Source of the DNA: Botryotinia globosa
Lineage: Eukaryota > Ascomycota > Leotiomycetes > Helotiales > Sclerotiniaceae
Reading direction: 5' to 3'
NCBI GenBank assembly: GCA_014898425.1
Contig: RCSZ01000015.1
Span: forward strand, 1,364,001 to 1,428,000
DNA: 64,000 nt
Shown: in pieces, positions 45,236-56,087 of the stretch
Numbering within the stretch: position 1 is the stretch's first letter
Layout: each line of letters opens with the position of its first letter
The notes under the pieces: generated by a model
Told to the model about the DNA's origin: nothing
What the model saw: only the letters and a program-made list of their open reading frames with translations
Database searches by the model: none
Translations under genes and position numbers: made by a program

Positions 45236-46723
45236 TTATAAACTCCACACTTTTAAACTATTATCTGCTGTTCTGCTTGTATCTTTAGGTGTCCTAGGCG
45301 GCGATTGCAGCGAATTTTGTGTGATTTCATCATCAGAGCTATCTTCACCTGATGTGTCATCATCATTAACATCAACATCGATGTTCGTTTCAGCTCTTTG
45401 GCCTGAACATGTTGCTATGACTGTTCCAGATGGATGTAATACTGTCGAGCCTATTGGATCTATCGGTTTGAAGTCAGTATATGAACCATGATGCAGAGTT
45501 TGGAAATGGCATACCGTCATGAGCTTTCCACTCCCAATCGCACTCAACACCCCCTTCCTTCCTCCCTACTCCCTCCCACACCCTCACGACACCATCCGTG
45601 CCCCCTGTCCAAAGCTCCATCCCATTCTCCCCTTCGAAAGAATCCACTCCCATTCTTTGATTCGTCTCCGCTTCCCTGCCCTCTAGCCAAGCGATCAACT
45701 TCCCAGTAACCCTCACATCATATACAAGCACACCTCTGCTCTTCCGTTCCGCAACCCACAAGTACCTTCCGCAGCTACTCCACCCCACCTCACCAACACC
45801 TTGCCCTCCAATCCCTGCCTCACTATCAGCTGCTGAAGAAATATCCCATGTGGCAACAGTTCCACCCAGTCCAGAAGCATCATAGAGACCAAGCCACCTT
45901 GTCCAAGTGCCGGCTGCGAGAATACTTGCACCAGACGGATCAGTACATGGTTGCAACGACAATGCACTTACAATACCGCGCATTCCCACGCCGCCGCCTT
46001 TGATTTTGTGGCGTTTGGAAGGAATAGTGGGAAGCTTGGTGACGGGACCGGATCCAGGACGAGAGATATCGAAGTGGGATATGAGACATTCGGTCCCGGT
46101 TATGAAATGGGTCCCGGGAGAGCTCCAGAGAATAGAAGCAGGTGTGAGGTATCTTTCGGTGGTGGGGCAGATAAGATTGTAGCTAGCTTGGGGGGTGGCA
46201 GTCGGAGATAGGATGTTTGAGAGGCGGATTGGGAGGGAATTAGGACAGCTGAGATAAAGGGTTGTGCTGGGGTCTGAGAGTGTATAGTGTGGGTAGGGAG
46301 CAATGCAGTTTACGGGGGTGGGAAAAGTGTGTGATGTGTAGGGAGTGAGAGATAGTGGAGTAGAAGGATCGTCGAGAAGCGTGGGCGGCAGGATGAATGT
46401 ACGGACTTGGTTATCGGCGGAGGAAGTCAGGAGGGTTGTTCCGTCGGGTGTCCTACTGAATTTAGTAATTGTGAATACACCAAAGAGGTCCAACGGTAAG
46501 CATACCATTGTGCACTTTTAAAATAATTAACTTCCATATCTTCATCTCTGATCCTGTGATCTTCGCCTTTCTTCAACCCCTCATCTTCCACAGAGTCTGT
46601 TCCGTCTTGCGCTCCATCATTTTTCCTCGATTCCAGCTCGCGCAAATGAGAAGTTGATATAGAACAAGAATAGGTATCATTTGTTGAAGCCACAAGAAAA
46701 GGCTTCTTATCATCTGCTTCCAT
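45236..46723 (-). CDS. WRAP53/TCAB1-like WD40 protein
   Basis: Three exons on the minus strand (46723-46506, 46452-45515, 45459-45236; 459 residues), introns 53 and 55 nt. The joins give NYFKSAQWTPDGTTLLTSSADNQVRTF, the first WD repeat in the form typical of WRAP53 (Cajal-body/telomerase RNP protein) and yeast Swt21. Later blades include SLQPCTDPSGASILAAGTW, VGEVGWSSCGRYLWVAERK, MELWTGGTDGVVRVWEG and STVLHPSGTVIATCSG. The C-terminus carries an acidic insert (DVDVNDDDTSGEDSSDDE) and ends in NSLKVWSL. Fungal members are linked to spliceosome or snoRNP function; a telomerase role is not established. An AG choice at 46453 rather than 46456 was made because it restores the W-T-P-D-G codons. Confidence 0.85.
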
Positions 46724-46727
46724 TATA

Positions 46728-46737
46728 TAGGTACCTA
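46728..46737. promoter_or_regulatory. TAGGTACCTA palindrome at the WRAP53-like start
   Basis: A perfect 10-bp palindrome within the presumed 5' leader, 5 bp upstream of the ATG at 46723. It is the same core as at 14704-14719. Confidence 0.4.
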
Positions 46738-46871
46738 TCGACGATATCAATCTTTATTACGCGTGAACAAAGCGAGATATCAATTCGCCGAGTCACGTTA
46801 CACCTTTTCGCGTTCGGATCATTCATTCATTCATTCATTGATGATCGCCAAATTGGCAATTTTGCGAGCCT

Positions 46872-46891
46872 TTTTGTAGACGTGCAACAAA
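46872..46891. repeat. 20-mer shared with 37126-37145
   Basis: Second copy of TTTTGTAGACGTGCAACAAA. Flanking sequence differs from the first copy beyond one or two bases. Confidence 0.7.
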
Positions 46892-48880
46892 ACTCGGCTT
46901 ATCTTCGGTAGTCACTTGGCCAACGTTATTCCGAAGCCGTAATTTCGGTCGAGGTCTATTGAGAAGGTTCTACAACGGCATGATTGGCAAGTTTATGTAT
47001 AATATATTAAAAAGGTGTTCGACTTTACGAAGTATCGTATACTCCGCATGATTGAAGTCAAAAGAGATTTATCTGGTACCTGGCTTGTATTGTAGGGGCA
47101 GCAATTCTTTTAGCTCCATCATCTACATCTCAGCGCCGAGCACGGCTATATCGATAGCTGTGATTAGGATGTGGCTTCAGTTGGTACAGTGCGATGATAT
47201 AACAAATAGCATACCGACATATCTTATGAGAGGAGGTTAGGAAAGACGAAATGTTGCTAGTCGCTAAGAGGTTTGATGACAAGAGGTTTGATTATAATGG
47301 ATGATGCTTAGTCATTCGCAACTTGCAGAGCGGAACAGACCACTGCGGGCCGGGCCGACTTGGGCTGTTTCTTACCGACAAAAAGCCATTGATGTTGATA
47401 CTGTAACACGTTGGCCCCTTATCAACCGGCGGAGGAGGAGTCACTCAAATGGACTTGTTAGCTGGACATGAAGTACATGTTGCTTCGGAATCCGGATTGG
47501 CGGTTGCAAGCTTGTGCATAAAGCAATCATAATTTGTTCAAGCCTCCGCTTTCACTTCCCCTCTTCCACCACTTCAATGCTGTGTAAGCAAACTTTACCA
47601 TACTTTCAGATATCCATGAGCCATTCTTTTGCATTACTTGGTTGATTTTATTACGTTATGGTTATTGATTCAAAAATCTCAAAAGCCATTTGTTATGACA
47701 TCGGCCGTTCATACCCGCACATCTGTTACACATAATTTGAGGGGATCTAAAGACATGACCAACCACTCAAATGGACAAGCTTTAACACATAGTTGCCGTG
47801 CTTCAAGCCTCCAATGTCTTCTTAGTATTGAAGGCCTTTTGCCAACGACATCCTCTCCTCAGTAGCACGGACCATAGCCGTATTCTAGCTGGTGGTACAA
47901 CATTCACGATGAGAACTTTCATCGAAGAATGCAGGAGATTTCGGCTTACTCCTCGACTTTGCATCAAGAGATTTTTATCTCTGCCAATAGATCCTCGGTC
48001 AATCCATAGCTCCCGTTATCAGTTGTCTTGTCGCCATCTGATGGTATGAGACCCAAGACTTGCAAGCCCGCCTCCGAGACGGGAAACAATCCCCGCAGTA
48101 CTGAGATATTGATGAAACTATATCAAGTAGATCAGTATCGTCATACGGTTAATTCTCACTATCGTGTTAGTTCTACCTCCCGCCAAGATCGGGCATACAC
48201 GAAGAATATGCCATGAGATACGCAGAATTGCGGGGCAAAAGAAGATAAAGCTTGAAAGCAGCAACAGGAGACTCTCGAAGACCTTGATCCGGCGTCTTCG
48301 ATAGATCCTTGCATCGAGATGTCACTATCGACAAATAAGGGATATGCTGTTGGCGACCAAACTTTTAAGATCAGCCATTTCATCGATTCCTGTGTGTTCT
48401 CCAGTCCTGATACAAATCTAGTGGGGATTAACTTGCTCATTCTAAACAATTGGGACTATAGACTCACTTGATCCAAGGCTTTGGCCCATCTCCCCCTCAT
48501 TTCTTTGGATTAAACCGATCATGCGATACTGCAAGTACTCAAATCCAATTTTGTAATCCCTATATTACTCGTGAGTTCTTTAACAATACCGGTTCTCTTA
48601 TGCAGCCACGGACGAATCCTCACTACGGATGCATCGGATGGGTTCAATAGATCGCGTTCAAATGAGGGGGAAGTGCAGACTTGAAGAATTTGAATGTTAC
48701 CTCATCAGCCCTCGGCTTTACTAAAGTTGAGGGCATTCGCCTTGCCACAGCAGCAAAATCGTGTATATATACACCTCAAATCTCCGTGAAAGAGTGAGAT
48801 CAAAGCTTCCATATCCATCATCATCTACTTACTTACTTACCAAAACTCGTACTCATTACAATTCTTACAATAGCACCACA

Positions 48881-49982
48881 ATGTCTTCCCTTCTAACCAC
48901 AGAGCTTGCTTGCACTTCTGCTCCTGATCAAGTCCTGCACCTCTTCTTCCAGGAGGGCCAAAACATCCTTGAAGCGCGATCTCCAGATGGCGGCAGTGTT
49001 TGGACCACTCAAGACACTGTTATTTCCAAAGATGGAGATTACAATGGTTCTTCGATGACATGTTATTATGTAGACAAAGATGCGAACTTTGATAACCAGC
49101 CCTCAGTATGCCCAGCTTCACTACGCTTATATGCATCTGCTGACACAAATTTCAGATCCATCTTCTCTACATCAACAAGGACAAGCAATTGATGGAGAAA
49201 GTGAAGCGCATGAAGGGAGATAATCCAATTTGGGAGGATGTCAAGATCCCAGACGAAGTCAAGAAAGGTCCAGAGCAATACTCGAGATTGACCAGTGGAG
49301 CTTTCAATTCAGGTAGTGGATGGAATCCAAATGGTTCGCAATGGGCCTACTTTTCAGCGTGAGTTACTATCTATAGTTATTGATTTTGAAAACTCACTAA
49401 CTTCAATTGAAGTACCAAGGACGGCAAGATGGGCATGGTTGAAATTAGACGCACTCCAAAGGACCCATGGCATACTGAGACCATTCTCCCCGAGAACTGG
49501 GGCGAACAGCTCCCAGGGACCTCCCTAGGTTGCACAATCTCGAGCGGGAAAATCAGGATGTTCTTCCAGCACCATGACTATAGCATCCGTTTGTTTGAGA
49601 ACCAAGACAACAAGTGGCATGGTAAGTAGAGATGCTCGCCTGTCATTATGCTAATAGTTCAGAAGCTAATCTTTTTCTAGACCGAGGTGTCTACGTTGAG
49701 AAAGACAAGGTTCAAGCCACAACACCAATTGCTTGCACCATGACTCAGGACGGACGCGTTCATCTTTTCTACGTCGCAAAGAACAACAAGATTGTTCACT
49801 GCACAGATGGAAAGAAAGAGGAAGAATTAGTCAATTTCTTCCCAGGCTCAAAGTTGGGCGCCACATCAGTTGAAAACAAGATCACCTTGTTCTTCAGGAA
49901 CTTGAACCCCGTCAATGAAGTTGGTACATTGGAGAATAAGAATGGCACATGGAAGCAAGGCAGCACTGTCATCCCTGCATGA
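48881..49982 (+). CDS. Fucose-type lectin, six-bladed beta-propeller family
   Basis: Four exons (48881-49105, 49156-49358, 49413-49621, 49681-49982; 312 residues) with introns of 50, 54 and 59 nt. There is no signal peptide; the protein starts MSSLLTTELACTSAP. Repeats of about 50 residues carry the blade pattern: hydrophobic-x-L-F/Y-F/Y followed by a polar turn (QVLHLFFQEGQNILEAR, IHLLYINKDKQLMEK, IRMFFQHHDYSIRLFE, VHLFYVAKNNKIVHC, ITLFFRNLNPVNEVG). This matches the fungal Aleuria aurantia lectin (AAL) type, whose blades bind fucose between neighbours. Such cytosolic lectins in fungi are thought to act in defence against grazers or in development. Which blades keep the Arg/Glu/Trp sugar ligands cannot be told by eye. 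Confidence 0.82.
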
Positions 49983-51215
49983 TTGATAGTAAATAATCAG
50001 GAGGATATTCTTTCTTATGTTGATTCAGGGGACTCCCGCTTGGTGGGAAAAAGTTATCAACTTTCCTTCAACACATAACCACAATCAGTCATATCGGGAT
50101 GATATTATGAACAAATTCACATTCCTTGCAATTTGGTTCACGATCAATCAGCTATTATAAGTTACCTTTCCTTTCAATTCAGTCATTTGTCTGCCCGAAA
50201 TATGGGTTTATTTACTTGCCGTGACCTGATTATGATGCGTTCTTGCAATGATACTTTCAGTAATCAACCCATCAATACCGATCTCATAGAACGAATTCCC
50301 ATTTGAGTTGTATCACGTGACACAGAAGAAAATAGCGAAATGGGTACAGTCTCTTGGCATCATTTCTACTCAAGCTGTTCCAATATAATCGTGGCAACTA
50401 ATACAATAACCACTCCTATCTGAAATTAACAACACGTGTTGCCTGAAGATTTGATCGACTGATGCATCATTTGCTAGCTTTGACAACCCCCTTCAACTGC
50501 TCGTCATGTGTGTGTCATGTGACTTTAATCATTAACACTCCTAGATGTTGACCAGATAGTCGGTAGATTCTCCTTGTATTGTCTCCAATTTCTACCAGGG
50601 ATTTCTTGATATTTGTGCTTTCAATACAGTGATGAGTGTATCAGTCAACTGGTCAGTATTATTCATCTCAAGGAAGAGTGATATTTTGCCATCTCATACC
50701 GCCTTTAGAGGTTACTGAATAACATTCGAACTTGTCAAAAGCATCTCTGACAAATACTTTGCAGATTCCTTCCTTTCTATCCATATTCAGTTCTTGGCTT
50801 AGACATTCACCAGAATGGAAGCATCAGACTCTTTCACAATGATTGATTGAATATGAAGATGCGAGGCAAGGATCCTACATTTATGGTGATGCCTAAGATG
50901 GCTATGTTCGTTTTGTGGTTAGCAAGGCTGATTCCTTCACGTAAAATTGAATTGATCAACAGTGATCTGACCTACAAGCATTATCAAACCCTGTCTGGTT
51001 GAACGTTTGCCATTCTTGATAATGGATTTATATCTATTTGAATGAACGTCTCCCAGTGAATCAATATTATTTGGTCTGTGACCCCTCTAGTTGAATAAAC
51101 GACAATCGACCATAACCTTATCTAGAATTTCTATCACAAGAATTCTTGCAGGACTACAGCAGATCTCAAGGAGAAGCTGCAAACTCTACAATTTTTCGCA
51201 TTTGACGTAATCGCA
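49983..51215. other. Intergenic, lectin to 244-residue gene
   Basis: 1.2 kb, AT-rich, holding the upstream region of the next gene. No open frame over 60 codons with any motif and no repeat was seen. Confidence 0.5.
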
Positions 51216-51950
51216 ATGGGCGCTAAAATCCCGGACGATACTTCTGCTTCGTCAAAGACGATGAGCCAATCTCTCACTAGCTCATATCCTGAGAGCCAAG
51301 CGCCGTCAAACTCAAATTCTTCGGGTGCGACACATAGATTTCAACAGCAGGCACAGCCCTCTTTCGTGATCGGCGGAATTCCATACCTTTTCCCATCGAT
51401 TTTTGGGGTTTACAGGGATGGCATGAGGAAACTCTGTCTCGCGGAACACCATGTCTCGACACCATTTATGTCCATTGCTGTACATTCTGGTTTCTCTGGC
51501 GAGCCCTCGATTGTTCTCTCCTCTCCCACAGCAGTGATGGGAACTGCAGAGCTTCACACCTTTTCCTCCAAGATTGAGCTCGTTATCGGCAATACCTCAT
51601 CGACTTTACACTCTTCAGGCTTTATTTCACCGGTCTATGAATTCACCTACACATTTGATGATGGACGCCAAGAATCATTTCAGTGGAAAAAAAGCGCCGG
51701 CGCGGCAGTTGCAGGCCTAGGTGGCAGGAGTAGGGGGTACAAGCTTGTGAGGGTCTCTAACGGGGAGATATTAGCGGCTTGGACGCATCCAGGCGGTCCA
51801 AGTATCGATAAGATGGCGAAGATTGGACTTTTGGATAGTATGAGAGCGCTTGGTTGGGGTGAAAGGTGGGAAGTAACGCTTGCGCTATCAGCCATAGCAC
51901 TTATTGAAAAAGAGCGAAGGTCAAGAAACAATGCTGTTGCTGCGGCGTAG
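51216..51950 (+). CDS. Beta-rich protein of unknown function, 244 residues
   Basis: Single exon from ATG 51216. The first ~50 residues are Ser/Gln-rich and disordered. The rest alternates short hydrophobic strands (FVIGGIPYLF, MRKLCLAEHH, MSIAVHSGF, ELVIGN, YEFTYTFDDGRQESFQWKK, GYKLVRVSNGEILAAW) and ends in a long hydrophobic helix (RWEVTLALSAIALIEKERRSR). A beta-barrel followed by one buried helix is the layout of the Tubby C-terminal and LURP-one-related fold, which binds membrane lipids; this is a weak structural guess. I recognise no named family. Similar proteins appear to be common as uncharacterised fungal entries. No intron or lesion. Confidence 0.7.
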   Translation: MGAKIPDDTSASSKTMSQSLTSSYPESQAPSNSNSSGATHRFQQQAQPSFVIGGIPYLFPSIFGVYRDGMRKLCLAEHHVSTPFMSIAVHSGFSGEPSIVLSSPTAVMGTAELHTFSSKIELVIGNTSSTLHSSGFISPVYEFTYTFDDGRQESFQWKKSAGAAVAGLGGRSRGYKLVRVSNGEILAAWTHPGGPSIDKMAKIGLLDSMRALGWGERWEVTLALSAIALIEKERRSRNNAVAAA

Positions 51951-52684
51951 GGTCGGTTTGAACTTTAGGGCTAAATTCGGAGGACCCGGTATGATACCAC
52001 TTGTTTTCGGCGGATTTAATGGGAGTTTACCTAGCTTGGATATAATATGAAATTCGGTTAGTGTTTGAGATGGACCACAAGATTTGGTTACAATTTTCAC
52101 CATGCCTGCCTTGAATTTGTTATCAGTCTCTCTGTGATTGTCAAGGTAAAATGACTCCAGTGAGCAAAGTTGATAGAAACTACTTCAACCATTGAACAAA
52201 AGAAAGCTATTTTTGGAGTTTCTCTAGAACCCAAACAAATTCTTCGATTCTTCGATTACCCCGAAGATGATAACCCTTGATTAGTTTCTTTCTTTGTACC
52301 ATGAGAAGTTTCCCACTAATTTGTCGTGCCATGTGTGAACCAACAACCCTTTGTTTTCGAGAATGACAAAGGGACAACCTGTTCGGAGTGTCCCACATGG
52401 CGAGAAAAAGGTTCGCAAGAAAAAGTTTTCACATCACCGAAGTCCTTGGTCATAGAAGTATTCTGCATCAGACTACAAATTTTCTGGCGGTCTAGAAGGA
52501 ATAAATAAATTTTGTAAAATATCACCATGCAAGAACAAAGGAAGACATCGATGGCAACTAGCCTTTTTGCGGAACACTGACTCTTCTTTCATCAATATGA
52601 TGGCTCCCTCGCCCATCAACTATCCAGATTTTTCTGTCACCACCACTTTAGATCCAAGATATCACCATTGCTTCAACTGCGAAA
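51951..52684. other. Intergenic, upstream of the Cys-module membrane protein
   Basis: 734 bp. An upstream frame starts at ATG 52597 and ends at 52809, overlapping the next gene's start at 52685 in another frame. If transcribed it would act as an overlapping upstream ORF and lower translation; it could equally be chance. Confidence 0.4.
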
Positions 52685-53629
52685 ATGTCACACAGTCCAA
52701 GCAGTCCAATTGTACGTCCGCAGGAGGACCACGAAGGGCTCCAAGTCGTTCCCGACGACGGTTTGCAAACCCCAGACCCAGAAGAATCCCCCACGACCAA
52801 AGATCTTAAATTCCAGCCATATTCCGCTGGATCCGCCTATGGCGGCACCTTAAACGTCCGCGAAGCTGGTGACGACGTCCCACCAGTTCCGGAATCGCCC
52901 CCTCCAGCTTTTCATCTCATAAACGAATATAAATTAGGTCATAACAATACGTTACCTGTTGAAGATGCGCCTCCGCCGCAGAACATTAAAAAGAAACGAG
53001 TGTGCGGATTGAAGAAGAGAACATTCTGGTTGCTGATAATATTCTTACTGATCGCGATGATTGCATTAGCCGTCGGTCTAGGCGTAGGACTCAGCGGGTC
53101 TAAATCATCAACCTCTTCCAGCCCGTCAAATTCTAGTTCCTCATCCGAGTCTACAGCCGCCACAGGTACATCCTCTGCAGCACCATCCGCTTCTTCTCCG
53201 ATCGGTCAGACATGCGTCAAAGGTACAGGACCGGGAAATTATCTCGGTCTTTGTGACTTCTCCTGCAACTTTGGCTATTGTCCCTCTCCCTGCTCCTGCG
53301 TCCAGTTTTCCTCAACCGCAGTCCCCCCGCCCCCTATCTCAAACACGCCTGGATTTCCACTCCCAGGACTCAATGCGGATTATTCAGGCTTGTGTAGTTT
53401 TACGTGCAATCATGGATATTGTCCCGACGGAGCTTGCACTACAGATTCTTCGGCTGCCGCTGGAAATTCATCTTCGAGTGCTGCGTCAACGTCAAGTTCG
53501 ACATCTTCCACATTGCCGACTTCGAGTCTGGCGCAATTGACATTGACGGCGCCGACAAGTACGGTGGTTGTTACTTTACAGGGCTCGCAGACTAGTACGG
53601 TAGTTGTGGTGCCAACTTCGACTGGATAG
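52685..53629 (+). CDS. Single-pass membrane protein with two Cys-rich GLCxFxCxxGYCP modules
   Basis: Single exon, 314 residues. Residues 1-112 are Pro/Glu/Asp-rich with no signal peptide, and end in a basic stretch (KKKRVCGLKKR). A strong membrane segment follows at about 113-136 (FWLLIIFLLIAMIALAVGLGVGL), then a Ser/Thr-rich stalk. Two related modules follow: GNYLGLCDFSCNFGYCP (~184-200) and ADYSGLCSFTCNHGYCP (~231-247). The tail is Ser/Thr/Val-rich. The basic residues before the membrane segment predict cytosol-inside topology (type II). The YxGLCxFxCxxGYCP module occurs, as I recall, at the ends of fungal alpha-1,3-glucanases and chitinases, where it may bind glucan; that would make this a wall-sensing or wall-anchoring protein. 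An overlapping upstream frame may regulate it. Confidence 0.75.
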   Translation: MSHSPSSPIVRPQEDHEGLQVVPDDGLQTPDPEESPTTKDLKFQPYSAGSAYGGTLNVREAGDDVPPVPESPPPAFHLINEYKLGHNNTLPVEDAPPPQNIKKKRVCGLKKRTFWLLIIFLLIAMIALAVGLGVGLSGSKSSTSSSPSNSSSSSESTAATGTSSAAPSASSPIGQTCVKGTGPGNYLGLCDFSCNFGYCPSPCSCVQFSSTAVPPPPISNTPGFPLPGLNADYSGLCSFTCNHGYCPDGACTTDSSAAAGNSSSSAASTSSSTSSTLPTSSLAQLTLTAPTSTVVVTLQGSQTSTVVVVPTSTG

Positions 53630-54595
53630 TATTATCAATGTGGTGTGGGTGGTAAGATTAGGATGTCATATTTATATCGGGACTCGATGATCTTAGCTGC
53701 AGACTGAAGGGTGTATATCAGAATGTAAAAGACTAGGAGGGGGAAAGGCCGACATTTTATTCCCATAGATTTGTGTACTATATATATTTCTTATGTTCGC
53801 TTCCACTGTAAAATCTTACATATATTGAATGGGTTTCAGAGCAGGGAAGAATTTGTCAGATTGAATATAGAGCTGTTTAGACCTAGAAATGAATCAAGGA
53901 GTTTATCATTACTTGCAAGTGTATTGAGGTTAGCCAGGTGAAGTGAGTAGCGCGTCTAGGGAAATTTGAAGCTCATGCTTCATGCAAAGGTACTTTGCAC
54001 ATGGGTTGCAGCAACACATACATCCTGATTGAATTAGATGATTGCGGAGTGAAAGAACACAAAGAACACATTCGTTACAACTGAATTGTCTTCATTGAAC
54101 TTCTTTGGGAAATGAGCTACTCCTCTTGTACTGTTCACTCCCGCTCTTTGCAATACGAATAATCAAGAGCTTGAGAACTATTGAAATAAGATGCAGGTAG
54201 ATGTAATTATCCCATTGATAAATTAGATGAGAAGCAGAGCTTACGTGTCTTTGATGATTATTTACTTTATAATGTAAGATGAGGAGGTACTTACTTGCCC
54301 GTACTCACTTTATTCTGCTTTGATTCTCTTTGATTCTCTCCAACACTAGTGCTTCATTAAGCTCCAACTACCCCTCTTTGTTCCATGCAGGCTATTCCAT
54401 GTCATTTACATTCGCTTGCTGCGATGTCGGAACTAATGCAGCCCAATTTAATTATATAAAGTCCCACTTTCGGCACTTGCGAGCTCTTCTCTCCTCAATC
54501 AGCTTCCTCTTAACTGCAAGTTAACAAAACACTTGCAAAATTCGAACACAACAAACTTTGAAAACTCTCGCATCGATCAAAAAATCATTTCAGTC
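53630..54595. other. Intergenic, upstream of the small Tyr/Asn/Gly-rich gene
   Basis: 966 bp, AT-rich. There are pyrimidine-rich CT runs near 54320-54345 and a TATATAA sequence at 54454-54459, about 140 bp before the next start, which could serve as a TATA box. No gene was seen. Confidence 0.45.
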
Positions 54596-55029
54596 ATGTC
54601 TGGAAAGGGTACTTCTGGCTCCAGTGGCACCAGTGGCTCTGGTAACTCTCTCGGTAGCCCATATACTGTCAATAGCAGTGGTACCAACAGCCAAGTAATT
54701 AGCTCCCTCGCCGCTCGAATCTCTTCCTTCACATTCAACTATCCTTCGATTTTGGAAAATAGAGACTGATCCTCTAATCTTCAGGGCAATAGCTATGACA
54801 ATCGCTCTACTCCCTCTGGTGAAGCTTATCACTACAGTAATAGCGGTATGTCGCCTTTCTCCACTCTACCTACCAAATCTTAAGTTCTACTTCATGTGAT
54901 AGCCGTGTGCTGACAATTCGTACAAAAGATGGTTCCTACTACTATGCTAACGGTAATGGCTCCACGTATTACAACGGCAGCAGCGGTTCTACCTACACTG
55001 CTCCCAATGGTACTTCATACAAGAAGTAA
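54596..55029 (+). CDS. Small conserved fungal protein, 86 residues, Tyr/Asn/Gly/Ser-rich
   Basis: Three exons (54596-54694, 54785-54845, 54929-55029) separated by introns of 90 nt (GTAATT donor, weak) and 83 nt (GTATGT). The spliced protein is MSGKGTSGSSGTSGSG..., a middle GNSYDNRSTPSGEAYHYSNS, and an end of near-repeats: DGSYYYANGNGS, TYYNGSSGS, TYTAPNGTSYKK. No signal peptide, Cys or charged cluster is present, so it is probably intracellular and flexible. The matching composition across three exons and the clean joins argue that it is real despite its size. I have no function for it; its upstream TATA-like sequence and larger introns suggest a regulated gene. Confidence 0.75.
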
Positions 55030-56087
55030 GCTAGAAGCTCTTGCTTCCAGATCCTCGGTGGGCATTCTTGCGATGGTCATCAGTCTAGGCGGGTCAGCTC
55101 CGAGAGATAACTGGTGAAATTTTTGAAGAGTAACATGGCTTGTCAGGCTTTATATCTCGATTTTTCTCGTGATATGACTGTTTAGTTCTGCAAAGGTATC
55201 AAGCTGATCTGCTTCTGAGAACGATACTGTGTCTGCTGCGTGCCTGGTGTGACGTGAAATGACTTAGACTGCAATTGCTTTATTCTCTAATTTCTTCACT
55301 ACCAACTTCAAGCTTACACTTTACAGTGACATGAGCAAGATCCGCCTGGTATCTGTCTTGCCGCAACTTTTCTCTCTTTCAAGGCGACAGAATCAGAATC
55401 CTAACGCGATTACATTTGCAGATGTCTAGACAAGAAACGAAATGCCTGGCTGAAAACTATGATGGGCAATGGTAAGAGGATACCCATAGTTAGCGGCCAG
55501 TAAAACCACAAGATTCGGAAACCCATCACGCCTGGTCAATAAATACAAAGGAACAACCTTGAGAATCCAAGACTTTATATATGAGAATGAGATAGGATTT
55601 GACAAACATCCCGTTTCATATCATGGTTTATGCTTGACTGGACCACCGATATCATCTTCTCGGAGCTCGGTTATCACGCGCTACTTATAAGGATATGTAC
55701 TATGTACATATTCATGTGAATGTCCGACATGCTACTCGCCTAAGCTCCCCACTCCTTATTCCCTGCAGATTATTTATTTGTGGATTATCACTTCGTCTAT
55801 ACCTCTCCTGCATGTTATCTGGAGCATCGGTTGCATGATAACATTCTATTATTTTGTGTCTTCTTGATAATAGTAGTCCTGCTCAGTACATGTAACATTC
55901 ATCTCTATTTACAATGTGAGGATCGGAAAAAGAATGGGGACTACACGTCAAACAGGGAATCAGGATATCCCAACAAAATCGTATCTCCAGAAGACAACCA
56001 GTGATCTTGAAAATTAATGGTATCATTTTGTAGCTCAAAAGAAAATATCCACATCTACTAAGTACAACCCCCGGGTAGTCCTTGACT
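55030..56087. other. Convergent 3' flanks, small protein and ESF1
   Basis: 1.06 kb between two stop codons. No motif-bearing frame or repeat was seen. Confidence 0.45.

Larger units (their letters stand above)
46724..48880. other. Divergent upstream region, WRAP53-like and lectin genes
   Basis: 2.2 kb with no credible gene. A TAGGTACCTA motif (46728-46737) sits only 5 bp before the WRAP53-like start. An (ATTC)n run is at 46821-46839. The 20-mer shared with 37126 is at 46872-46891. Confidence 0.45.
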
